Below, piece by piece: positions 11,640-21,400 of a stretch of 64,000 bases of DNA. Below the pieces are notes generated by a model. The model made no database searches. It worked only from the letters and a program-made list of their open reading frames with translations, and had not been told where the DNA came from. This DNA comes from Pyrrhosoma nymphula (taxonomy: Eukaryota; Arthropoda; Insecta; Odonata; Coenagrionidae): positions 146,951,266 through 147,015,265 of the forward strand of contig OY754329.1 of NCBI GenBank assembly GCA_963573305.1, read 5' to 3'. Made by a program: the position numbers and the translations under genes. Numbering within the stretch: the first letter of the stretch is position 1; every line of letters starts with the position of its first letter.

Positions 11640-11712
11640 ATCGCACGTGTAAACCCCTGCCACGAACCCCAGCGGTGGCTCACAGGATTGTATTAAGATG
11701 TAGATGACGCAA
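11640..11712 (+). repeat. LINE 3'-end-like dispersed repeat, copy 1
   Basis: Contains CCCCTGCCACGAACCCCAGC followed by GGTGGCTCACAGGATTGTAT and then AAGATGTAGATG. The same order of motifs (CCTGCCACAC..C, GCGGTGGCT, CAGG.T.GTATGT, ATGTAGATGTA) recurs at 21338, 31685, 32470 and 46076 and partly at 44500. At 21338 it lies about 230 bp downstream of a reverse transcriptase remnant. I infer that these are 5'-truncated LINE 3' ends. Confidence 0.5.
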
Positions 11713-12260
11713 GTATGACACCATAAACCCCCTATTTTTCCACCCCTGTGCGGTAGCCTACCGTCCTCACACTCCTTGTAGGTATTCTGGCCCCGATAAC
11801 CTCAAGGGCGCCCTCAGAAAAATATTTGGGAAAAGCGCCCATTCCGGGAATCTTCCCGACTCCCAATCCATCAATTTCCTTTCCCCGTCTTCCTTCTCCT
11901 AGAGAAAGAAAGGAGAAGCTGGAGAAGGAACGAAGGAGAACGACCGCAGAGAATAGGATAGGCGGCGCCGGGGAATGCATTAAAAGGGCGAGGGAAGGAG
12001 AAAGGCATAAAAGCAAACTGCGCAGGCGACCACATATTTAGACAATGGCCCGTCCTTTTCCTATCCATAGGGCTTCTCTTTTTTTCTCCGCTCTAACATT
12101 CTCCCCCCCCCCCCCTCTTTCCTCTTTAATACTCGCCGACGAGAGTGTGACTGAAATGCGAAATTTCTCCCGCGCTCCGCCGAAATAAAGGTGGAGAGAG
12201 GGCTGACTCCCTTTGATGTACCTCCGTCAACCGGCGAGCCTTTGCCACTCCCCGGGCTGA
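11713..12260. other. mixed GC-rich segment with a poly-C run
   Basis: Holds a run of about 12 C near 12103-12114, a GA-rich tract at 11900-11945 and CpG-rich DNA at 11960-12040 and 12140-12250. Frames of 65-94 codons are overlapping shadows of skewed sequence. Confidence 0.4.
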
Positions 12261-13299
12261 CGAGCCGAAAAAAATAGACGCTTCTTTTTTAAATTAGCGA
12301 GGAAAATAAAGTCTCCGTGATGCACATAGCAGAAGAAACAGAGGAACTGAAAAGAGAATAAGGCTGAAAGTGTCAGGAGCTCACCCCAAACTCCTCTCCT
12401 CCTGCTGCTGAATGAGAGACAAGTAAGAAACCCTTAAAAGAACTGAGAACTTTCATTGAATGAAAATACGCTAAGTATAGCATTTTTCATAATGAACCTG
12501 AGCTACTTTAGCTAGAGCACGGGACACTAGGTGAAAGGCCAACTGCCACAGAATTGGAAAATGCAAAGATAGGATGGAAAGGTAAGAAGTGATTTTTTGG
12601 ATGGATGCTCATACTCCCAAGGTGGTTATGAATGATGAGATGAAAAATGAATCTTTGAACTTATTTGCACAGTAATGTATTGTCATTGTCTTGTCTCCAA
12701 GCGCAATATGAATATGTAATGTGGGACCAGGTTTACCTCAGGATGCCATTATTAAAATCACACGACTGAATTATCCTAGCACTACATAGTATAGCTGTTG
12801 ACAACATGGTCCACGCCTTAAGGCTATCAACTAGGAAAATAGTTTAAAAAGTTTAACATATGGGATGTAGGCAAAGATTGACTGGCAGGATGGTAAAAGC
12901 CGTAATAGAGAATGCGAGCAAAATTAAAAGAGGGGAGGTATTATACGAAGAATGAAGGAGGAGAAAATCATGAGGTATTGTGATATGAACTAGTGCAGGG
13001 AGCTCGGGAAATAAGTTGGAAGTGGGATTAGTAATTTTACACACCCACTCTAAACAATAATTTCCAGGTATCATTTAATAAGGTAAATTTATTCGGAACG
13101 CAAGTATTATTTATACGAAAGTATTTCTGCACGACATAATGTCATTTCTTTATAAACCAATGCTTGCTGGGTTATCGTAATCCTTAAACCTATATGATCA
13201 GCAATTATAGCTGTGTTCCGTTAAGCCTTCGACTTAAAGAAACAATTTAGGGACCTGGATATATTCCTTGATATGAAAGTTGGATGGAAAGTAGGTTTA
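12261..13299. other. AT-rich non-coding DNA
   Basis: Nothing firmly recognised. GCTAGAGCACGGGACACTAG near 12510 resembles a SINE A-box region, but no B box follows. Confidence 0.5.
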
Positions 13300-13324
13300 G
13301 GTAGGTATGTACGAGGAAAAGCTT

Positions 13325-13450
13325 GAATATTAGGTTCATCCGTCGCAGCATGAATGTGATTAAGGCTTATGTAATGTATGGCTTAAGGATTACTACACAT
13401 CACCAAGAGAAGATGTGCGAGATTTTTGTTAGAATGATTTAACGGTGGCT
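13325..13450 (+). pseudogene. possible second RTE-like reverse transcriptase fragment
   Basis: One plus-strand frame reads LRFIRRSMNVIKAYVMYG, then TTHHQEKMCEIFVRMI, a stop and RW. This resembles the RTE segment RKR..KAYVWSVALYG followed by FEMW..RR, but several diagnostic residues (the ETWT block) are missing. It is short and weak, and could be chance. Confidence 0.25.
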
Positions 13451-13559
13451 AGATGACTGGATTGAAATAAACACTGAATACTAGGAGCATTAGCATAAAT
13501 CTCAGCGCTCGAATTTGGAGTACCTCAAATATCCAATCGTCACAAATTTTCGGTAGACG

Positions 13560-14345
13560 AGTCAACTCCTTCACCTTCAAAGAAATAAATTAACAGCAAA
13601 ACAAATGCTCACCCCATCGACTCCGAATCGATTTCGGCGACTGTGAAAATTGTCGCCATCCCCGAGGAAGCAATACAAACCAAACGAGCGAAACGTCGCC
13701 GCTAAAACTGTTGGGAGCACAAACCGCGAGACAAATGAAAACCCCCTCTTCCCCCATGGCCATCAGAACGGAATCAATTTTTCATCGCACCAAGATGAAT
13801 GGGACAATTGAATAACGGGATGCGAGGGCGCGCGCCGACGAACGATGAGAGTCTGGGGCCGCGTAAAGAGAAAAAGAGATGGAAAGCGAAAGAAGAGAAT
13901 GAAAAAAAATCAGTTTGGGGAAAAAGGGAGCCGTGAAGATAAGTCCTCGGCCCGAAAGGGGTTGTTGGAAGCAAAAAAAAAGCGGAATGGCCGCGCTTAA
14001 ATGGATCATCCAATCAAAAAATCTGTACCATTCAACGTGGACACAACCGCGAATCAGTGAAGGACGGCCCAATGAATTAATCAAGCGGCCAATTACTCAA
14101 CCCTCGATTGATATTTCCTCGAACAATAGCGCTCACCGCCTCCACTACCTCAGAGGACCCATCTTCGGCTATCGTGATCGATGGATGGGGTTGGTATCGC
14201 TTCGCCGTCGCCAGATGTCACCCGTGGATGGCGCGGCTCGACAAAATAAAAACCTGCGAGTGCACTCGACGGAAAAGGAATGCTTAGCGGCGGAACGATG
14301 GAACGGATGGATGGAGACAACTGATGGAAGAGGGCTTCCAACTGA
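13560..14345. other. GC-rich segment with homeodomain-like sites
   Basis: Less repetitive than the purine islands. GGCGAC (13636-13641) pairs with GTCGCC (13652-13657), and CCGAATCGATTTCGG is a near palindrome just before it. Further along, AATTAATCAAGCGGCCAATT and CGATTGATATTTCC hold clustered TAAT/ATCAA-type sites. The 150-codon plus frame at 13915-14367 has no recognisable domain. Clustered binding-site-like words in GC-rich non-repeat DNA suggest an enhancer, which is inference only. Confidence 0.3.
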
Positions 14346-15258
14346 AATCATATGTTTGAGGAAATGATTCCCACTAGTAAACTCATTATTATATTAATAA
14401 AATTATACAGTAATTTGGGTTGACATTAAACGCAACATAATGTGGCAAAGTATACAAATATGGCTGAGTTTCCGGCAAGGTACCATTTTAGGCCAGTCCC
14501 GAGAGTAAAGGGTCTAAAAATGCGTCATCTTCATAGAAAGCTTGATTTTACCCATATTATTTTCCTCCGTTATTAGGACATGCAAATCACAACATATTCT
14601 AGCTTTTGGAGCACTCGAATGCAAGTGATAATACTGCACTCACCGATTACCTGTATTCAAAGTTACTTAATTACAGACGCGTATACCACTGTAAATAGTT
14701 AGAAATAGATTGGCAAAGTATTAATAATTAATAAACCAAGAACGCATTACCGTATAAGCAATGTAGAAAACTGCATTGGAATAAATATAACGAGCTAATT
14801 GATATAGCATACGTTGGATATAATCGATAACTTCAACAAAATGAAGTTAGTATAAAAAAGAGCTCTACATCGAACAGCTGAAGTGATAAAAGAAAGCATT
14901 TTTGAGGATATTCACTTCGTAAAACATAAAATCATTTATTCGTTAAAGAACTCATTTAGAATTATTAAAAAATATCTGTTCACTGACCTTTGGAAAAATG
15001 AAATTCCCGAAATTATACATCGGTTTTTCTTGTTTAGGTTATCTTATCTAGCATAAAACACATGCACTGAAGATTGGCAGTAGAAACCACCTAAGCGGGT
15101 TAGCAATTGATTCAAACGAGGTCAATAAAGGTCAAGTCCATCATTATCATGCAAACACGAACAGCATACTAAGACCAGGAGTCCATAATTTGCTATAAAT
15201 GATAGAGAAGTCAAGGTTTCTCTTACTAATTTGTTTAGTTTGCAATTCTAATGAGAAC
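14346..15258. other. AT-rich non-coding DNA
   Basis: No gene or repeat recognised. Confidence 0.55.
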
Positions 15259-15437
15259 AAGGAGCAAACTCTGCGAATTTCAATTGTAAGTTTTTTTTAT
15301 ACATGGCCCGGGTTTCAGCAGTTAATGCCATCTTCAGGTGCGACTTGAAGATGTGAATAGACCTGAAGATGACATACACTTTTGAAACCCGGATAGTGAT
15401 TAAAAAACTTACAAGTGAAATTCGCAGTTTGCTCCTT
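15259..15437. repeat. foldback element, about 180 bp
   Basis: The arms 15259-15342 and 15360-15437 are reverse complements with few mismatches. From the outside inward, both contain AAGGAGCAAACT, CTGCGAATTTCA, TTGTAAGTTTTTT, CCGGGTTTCA and ATCTTCAGGT. Read outward from the centre, each arm gives CCTGAAGATG...TGAAACCCGG. That stem-loop signature recurs near the 3' ends of several invertebrate retroelements, including Penelope-like ones. No target duplication was seen. Confidence 0.7.
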
Positions 15438-15939
15438 TTCCATCATGAAGATATTTCACAAAGTTACCCCTGACATTGTTCGTTTTGTTAATTCTAATGA
15501 GTGTCAATCTAAGTGTAACACGAGTAACTTCATCGAAGGTTAGTGTCTATCTGTGGGAAACGTTCAAGTCAATGATACAGGAGAAACAATCAGGGAAAAT
15601 AACGGCTACCACGTGAAAAGATATGCAGATGGAATCTGTTTAAATAGTGTACTATAAGCTAGCAAGGAGTAGCTAAAATACTATGACAAATAAACAGAGA
15701 CAAAAGTAAGCAAAATTACAACACGGATACGAATAAATGTACTCAATGAATTACCTTTTCACTCTCATGGGAGACACTTGTCGTGATATTCAGTCTACTA
15801 AGTAGATAAAAATTACAATGTGTACAAACAGTGACAAGAAAAATGAATAAATAAACTTAAGGGTCCAAAAAAGGTGAGAGAAACAAGCAAGCGGGGTTTA
15901 TTTAATTGAGAAAATCGTCGCTTATTTTCTCCGGCTCGA
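15438..15939. other. AT-rich non-coding DNA
   Basis: Nothing recognised. Confidence 0.5.
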
Positions 15940-16900
15940 GAGGGACAGAGGGTTAAGACTCATTACGATCCTGAACAACGGTCGCGAAAGGCGCTTCGAA
16001 AATTCACCCACGAAAATAATTACTCGCCTGTTTTTTATTTTGATTCTGCGGGCGCTCTGTGTGGTTATTAAGGGACAGAGCAGGGAGCAGGGGTGAGAGA
16101 GAGAGAGAATGAGAGGGAGAGATATAGGGAAGAAAAAGAGGAAAAACGAGCCAAAATAAAACTCGCGAGCATCCAGAGAGAAAATAAGAGAGGGGGGCAC
16201 GGAACACACGAATAAAAATAATGGCGCAAAAGAATTCGGGGGGGAGGGGAGTTGCAGAAGGGAAGACGGGAGGAGAGCTGGGTTGTTTGAGAATAAAAGG
16301 AGAAATAATCGAGGAAAGCGACGGTGCTTCCACCCAGCGAGCAGAAAATCCATTAGTGCAGAGCACGAGGAGTCGTTATCACCCGCCCACACATACAGCA
16401 CATCCATGCTCACACACACACAAGAGTACAGGCGTTCACGGGGGCGACTCCCTGCCTTCTCGGTGAAACCCACCGAAACCACCGCATCTTCGAACTCCAT
16501 CTTGACTCTAACCACTCCACTCCCTACCTGCCCTCAACCCTTAGGGCATACACATGCCTACCTACCTACCCCTTGCCGATTTTCCTCTTCCCCTCAACAG
16601 CCCCACGCCGGGATACATCCTACTCCCAAGTACCACTCCCCTTGTGAACCCCTGACGCCCCTATATATGTAGACAGAGGCACACACAGTCGCCGCTTAGT
16701 CTCACCCGCTACCTCCCCCTTTTGAGCCCCCGAGGGGGAGAGGGAAGAGTTCTCTTGGCACGCCTGTTCTATGACTGACCCTCTTTCCAGCTCCCTGAAC
16801 GGCGTGATAAACCACAAAACTCTTCCTATTTCTTTAATTTTTCGCTACGGCGCATGAGTCTGTCGTAAAAAGGGCGAGAGAGTGGAGCTCGTCCATTGAG
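15940..16900. other. GC-rich island with GA and CA repeats
   Basis: A GA microsatellite lies at about 16092-16112, followed by purine-rich DNA (16220-16330), a CA/CACACA stretch at 16385-16425 and pyrimidine-rich DNA (16440-16730). The 197-codon minus frame is Ser/Leu/Phe-rich and low complexity and is not credible as a protein. Confidence 0.45.
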
Positions 16901-17075
16901 GATGCGAAAAAGAGCGTGCTCTATCATATCGACTGCTTATAATAGCACTTCCCGAGTTACATTACCTCGAGCGGAAATGTGAAATTTTACTCTTTTTCGA
17001 GTTTGAGTAACTTCGATAACAAGAGTAACTTGTATAGATGATCTTATCCAACGCAATGTAACGTAAAATATTTAC

Positions 17076-17256
17076 CAGCGTACTTCAAATTCATGTCTCG
17101 GTAACGATCTCACAGACTTCGCGTAAAAATCTTCCTCTGGAGTCTCATAAAAAATTATATTCATTCGCAATTCAGAAATTATATCAGGAACATACTTGTA
17201 GAGTAGTGGCTCAAAATACGAATGCTCCGAGATCATTTTACTGTCATCTGATATCA
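17076..17256 (-). CDS. possible isolated internal exon, unknown protein
   Basis: On the minus strand AAATGCAG precedes position 17256 as a splice acceptor, and CTG|GTAAAT follows position 17076 as a donor. The 181 bases between are open in one frame for 59 codons. The composition is protein-like and not low complexity, with acidic and aromatic residues (SYFEPLLYKYVPDIISELR, FYETPEEDFYAKSV, LPRHEFEVRW). I recognise no family. A second minus-strand frame upstream (about 17305-17493), after TATCGGCAG, does not join in phase through the obvious GTTAAC donor. It could be a real exon, a relic of a mobile element, or chance. Confidence 0.3.
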
Positions 17257-17787
17257 CTGCATTTCAAAGCTTATTAACAAACTAATTTTTTCAATAAATC
17301 ACACTTAAGAAGTTAACAAAATTTTCAGTCTAAGGGCATTGGAGCTTGCATCGGGTGGCAATGTTTTGTCAGATTTGACAAAATTCAGAAAAGAATTTAT
17401 TTTAAAAAAAAACTCTATATTTTGTGGCGTAAAGTCACGCTTCAAGGGGTGAGTTGCGACGAAAATACGTTTAAAATTTGCATCGTATGTCTCTGCCGAT
17501 AATAAGCTAAAAAGAACCAATACAAAAAAATCATAGAGGTTTCATAAGGTAATCAGGGCATTAAAGGATAAGAAGGTAGAACAATACAATAAGGTTCTGG
17601 TACACTTATAAACCTAACAACAAAAAGAAAGCAAAAAAAATCCCAAAAGATGGATTTCAGGCTACCAATGTCTTTCAAGCTTTTGGAAGAATATCTGGCA
17701 GTTCAAGAACATATATAAAAACTATTAAAACTATGTAAAGAGCCACTACATAGTCAAATATATATTCTGGTTGATGAGCGTAGATCA
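17257..17787. other. AT-rich DNA with one further minus-strand open frame
   Basis: The minus frame 17493-17305 starts after an acceptor-like TATCGGCAG and reads ETYDANFKRIFVATHPLKRD and onward to a TAA. No homology is recognised. The rest is AT-rich. Confidence 0.35.
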
Positions 17788-17795
17788 TTGTACAT

Positions 17796-18105
17796 TAGGG
17801 TGTATCACGAAAAAGTTTTTTTTGAAATTCAAATTTGCAAGTGGATAAAAAGTTGTCACTGTGCTCACATATGCACCAAAAAAAATTTGAGACAAATTGT
17901 AAGATGTTTAGGTCTCCCGGAACGGGCCTAAAGTTTGATTTTTTTGTCAAAAAACGTAGATTTTCAGTTTTTTTAAAAACATAAATACAAAACAAATTTT
18001 TGTTTTCAAGTACAAAAATATAAAGTTTAAAACCTTAGTTAACAGTATAAAAAGAATTATAGCGGTCGCGTAACATATATGTCTCCCAGATAAGTTTTAA
18101 AAAGT
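17796..18105. repeat. left terminal inverted repeat of the transposon
   Basis: Pairs with 20192-20500. Shared blocks include the terminal 13 bases, GTTGTCACTGTGCTCACATA, TTTAGGTCTCCCGGAA/TGGGCCTAAA and TTTTTGTTTTCAAGTACAAA. The match fades near the GGGAGAC/GTCTCCC block that lies about 285 bp from each end. Confidence 0.85.
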
Positions 18106-18639
18106 CATATTTGTGCAAAATCAAGGTCTGTTGTTGACAGTTTCATTTACTTATATTCAACTTATTTGATTTAAAAATTTCTTTTAACCATACAAATAAA
18201 AAGTATTAAAATCTAATGTGTGTTTACTAGCCCAAAATTATCCTTTATTTTTTTGAATTAAGTCTATTTTTCGAGTAAGAGAAATGCAAAAAGGATTTTA
18301 GTTTCAAAAGGAAAAAATGATTGCAAATATTGAAACGTTAAGCTTGAATAAGTAATTAAAAATGAATCTTGATTATATAATCTATAGATCTTGATAATTG
18401 ATGAACATTTAAGAATATTATAGATGTCTGTGTGGAATAGGTTAATTTTAAATGTATGTGACATCTCAGTTATCAGCAACTCTCGCAACCTGTAACCAAA
18501 GTTTTTAGTTAAGCTGATTTTAAAGAATAATTTCTAGCTACTCATCTATATGCTTACAAAAAAACCAAAAATATTAGATAGAGTTGATTGTTTCCAAAAA
18601 AGTAGACATTTTATTGATATAGAAAATAAAGTCTTACTT

Positions 18640-19989
18640 GATGTTTATTCCTGGGCTGTTGCAGATGTGATGTTTCGTTTCAAACTTTGGAAGAATTTTC
18701 TGTCCAGCAATAGATCTACGAGTAATATAATATATCTCGTAATCTCTCTCGTAATAATAGATTTCGTAATCTTGATCTAGTGAAACCATCTCTCTCTTTG
18801 TAGCCACAAACGTGCTTAGACGCTTCTGTAACCTAATTCGCAATACTTTCCACTGCTTGTTTGTGTGAAGGAGTTGTAAACTCCTTTCTATCGCTAGTTC
18901 CTGTTTCAACAATCAACTCTTGCTTTTGCTTGCTTAAGTTAGTTCGGAGAGGTGGTTCCGTTACAGTTGTAGACTGCCAATCAATAAGATATACATAGTC
19001 CTCTGCATCAAAATTAACTTGTGGGGGTTTGAAAACACTCTTTGCTTTTAAATCTGTTTGTCGAGCTACTTGTATTCTTTTGCTTGCCAAACACCTAATA
19101 TTTTTTCGTGAATAAAACAACATTCCCAAAAGAAGATGTTCTGGGTGTACCATAAAAGCATTTCTCTGTAGCATTGATTGAACAACAGCCTTCAGATCAC
19201 CTTCTAAGCACTTGATGAGTTGTAAAATCTTAAAAACGTTTTGTGAAGCATAAATAAACCTTTGATGACATTTAATTGTAAACCATGAGGGAGCATAAAC
19301 TTTTATTACAAACTCAGCCAGGTTTTTCAACTGAGGGGTTGGATCAAGTGATGCAATATAAAAGCGTAAAATTAGGTGTTTGCCATTGTCAGTCATCTTG
19401 CATAGAAGATGTTTCCTTGCCAACTCTTTGAAACATAGCCTGCAAACACAGCTTGACATATTTGCCAGAGATATTTCTCATCAGTGCTCAAATCCTTAAA
19501 ATCAACCTCTGGAAAAACGCTATCTATTTTATTGTACTCAACAACTGGTAAATCTTGGCAACATGCTAAACGTTTTCCTATTGGGCCTCTCGAAGAATTG
19601 TGCTCAGAAGTTTGACCATCAAGGGCGACCATAACTTTTCTAAGTGGCAATTCGTTCAAGTGAAGCAAACAAACCACTGCTCGTACTGGGCATTTTAAAG
19701 CCTTTTAGAACAATGAAATTAATCCATTATAGACTCCAGTATTAGATGCAGTACCATCACAGCCAAGAGCTTAAATAGTTTTCTCATCAATGCAGTTTTC
19801 TTTCATGAATTTCAGTACTGTGTCTTTCCCAGAGCCACTGGCTGGAGTAACGTGTCCGAAATATGTTGAATTTCGTTCTTCAAACAAATATATGTGTTCT
19901 TCTTGTATAGTTATCCGGACACATTTACCACTAATAATTTCTTTACTTATTGTTTCATCTTTTCGACCTTCTAAATAGCACCACACCAC
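18640..19989 (-). pseudogene. broken transposase of the 8-bp-TSD element
   Basis: Reading down from 19989, the chain runs IQEEHIYLFEERNSTYFGHV and TPASGSGKDTVL, a TAA stop at 19771-19773, ALGCDGTASNTG, another TAA at 19705-19707, then CLLHLNELPLR and LDGQTSEHN. A frameshift near 19393-19420 moves to the frame carrying MTDNGKHLILRFYIAS, FVIKVYAPSWFTIK and QRNAFMVHPEHLLLGML. A second shift near 18840-18910 follows HKQAVE and leads to AGQKILPKFETK. The order of motifs matches a group of arthropod proteins I recall only as uncharacterised, with GCDGT.VNTG, LH.NELPLRH and H.QAVE signatures. An N-terminal part appears to be missing, as there are only about 200 bp to the right TIR. Two stops and two frameshifts make it non-functional. 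Confidence 0.75.
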
Positions 19990-20191
19990 AGCGACTTGCC
20001 GCAGCGTTCAGACGCAGCCACGAGACGCACCAGTGAAACCACACCTTAGTGTAGCATTCACAATTTCATACAATAATGTTCTCGCTACTTAAAAATGCTG
20101 CAAAACAATACCTACAATATAAAAAAATGATTGAAATTAATCTGAAGGGTGGGTTTAAAATTGAAAAATATGTGTATTTGGTAAAAAATGT

Positions 20192-20500
20192 TCATTTTCA
20201 TGTAGACTTCGGGAGACGTAGATGTTACATGAAAGATATATATTTTTTCTAATGTTAAATAACATTCGAAACTTTAGATTTTTGTACTTGAAAACAAAAA
20301 TTTGCAATTTATTTACGTTTAAAAAAAATTGAAAATCTACATTTTTGACAAAAAAAATCAAACTTTAGGCCCATTCCGGGAGACCTAAACATTTTTCAAT
20401 TTGACTCAAATTTTTTTTGGTGCATATGTGAGCACAGTGACAACTTTTTATCGACTTGCAATTTTGAATTTCAAAAAAAAGTTTTTTGTGATACACCCTA
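20192..20500. repeat. right terminal inverted repeat of the transposon
   Basis: Reverse complement of 17796-18105 with scattered substitutions and small indels. The outermost 13 bases, GTGATACACCCTA, pair perfectly with the left end. Confidence 0.85.
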
Positions 20501-20508
20501 TTGTACAT

Positions 20509-20991
20509 GATACTGCGCTTCGATAACGAACGTTTTTCACCACCGCTCTTTCTCTTCAGCAGGAAAAGCTCTACGTGGATTCGAATTGAAGCTGATTAAA
20601 ACTTCTCTGTCCTCGAATGTAAGACATTGGAGTTTATTTATCGTAATACATTTTGCAACGACTGCAACATATGGGAACCGGCACAGGATAAGCTATATGT
20701 CCTGAGTACTCGAGTACGAACGTGCATTCATCTCCAGACTGAAAGTGAAAAAATTATATAACTCAATATTAGCTTCACAGAAAGGAGCAACATGGGACCT
20801 CACCACCATAACTTGGCCAGACCTCAGTAGTCGAATCATTACGTGCAAACGTAGTATTTTCCCTTTTTATTACCCCCTTCGTCTCCCTAAATCTCTTTTC
20901 ATACCATCTTCAATCACCTAAGGCCCAAACACGCAGTGGATTCGTACTTAGCGGGGGGAGCACATACGAAAAATTTGCGGAGTTGCATATA
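20509..20991. other. non-coding DNA between transposon and LINE remnant
   Basis: No gene recognised. The 3' part (from about 20920) may be the upstream portion of the LINE frame. Confidence 0.45.
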
Positions 20992-21180
20992 AGAGACCAG
21001 GATTTATCGAGCAAATATAAGGGAAGGTTTTCTCATGTAAAAGTGAAACAGAGATGCAACCTTTCCTTAGTTAGGCCACACCTCGAATACGCTACGCGGC
21101 ATTAGGGACCCTTAATCCCCGCGCTATATCTCTACAACTGATAGGAGTGAAAAAATAAGAGAGATTCACTGCAAAAATGA
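20992..21180 (+). pseudogene. decayed CR1/Jockey-type LINE reverse transcriptase fragment
   Basis: The plus strand reads GRFSHVKVKQRCNLSLVRPH then LEYATRH (diagnostic part at 21064-21093), with a TAG at 21103-21105 where the family has the W of VWDP. FSHVKVK.RCYLSLVRPHLEYAS.VWDP is the characteristic thumb-region motif of many animal non-LTR reverse transcriptases. Downstream the frame is lost within 70 bp. Only a short C-terminal remnant survives, followed about 230 bp later by the dispersed 3'-end repeat. Confidence 0.7.
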
Positions 21181-21337
21181 TAGGTACTAAAATTCCTTCT
21201 TTCCTCTCACCATTATCGATTCTAACAAAAACAGCGTGGCACTATCTTAAGACACATCATTAACGCACAATTCACCCATATCCTCTCCCCCTTTTTTTCC
21301 CTGTTTGCCCCATTTTCATGGCTAGTGTATTAAAAGC

Positions 21338-21400
21338 CCCTGCCACACGCCTCTGCGGCGGCTCACAGGGGTTGTTTGTTCATGTACATTACCTTTTCCT
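21338..21400 (+). repeat. LINE 3'-end-like dispersed repeat, copy 2
   Basis: CCCCTGCCACACGCCTCTGC followed by GGCGGCTCACAGGGGTTG. It lies downstream of the reverse transcriptase remnant in the same orientation, which is the main reason for assigning this repeat family to a LINE 3' end. Confidence 0.55.

Larger units (their letters stand above)
17788..20508 (-). mobile_element. 2.7-kb DNA transposon with 8-bp TSD and about 300-bp TIRs
   Basis: The element spans 17796-20500. It is flanked by an exact 8-bp direct repeat, TTGTACAT, at 17788-17795 and 20501-20508. Both ends start TAGGGTGTATCAC, and the inverted repeat continues inward for about 300 bp with scattered mismatches. The interior encodes a broken transposase-like protein on the minus strand. 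The 8-bp duplication and TA.GG start fit hAT and some other superfamilies. TIRs of this length are unusual for hAT, so I leave the superfamily open. The intact TSD shows that no excision or major rearrangement has occurred since insertion. Confidence 0.9.

Noticed and set aside
12500..12560. SINE head with GCTAGAGCACGGGACACTAG
   Set aside because: An A-box-like word is present but no B box or tail follows.
15922..16515. Minus-strand frame of 197 codons
   Set aside because: Phe/Leu/Ser-rich low complexity opposite GA-rich DNA, with no domain or start context.
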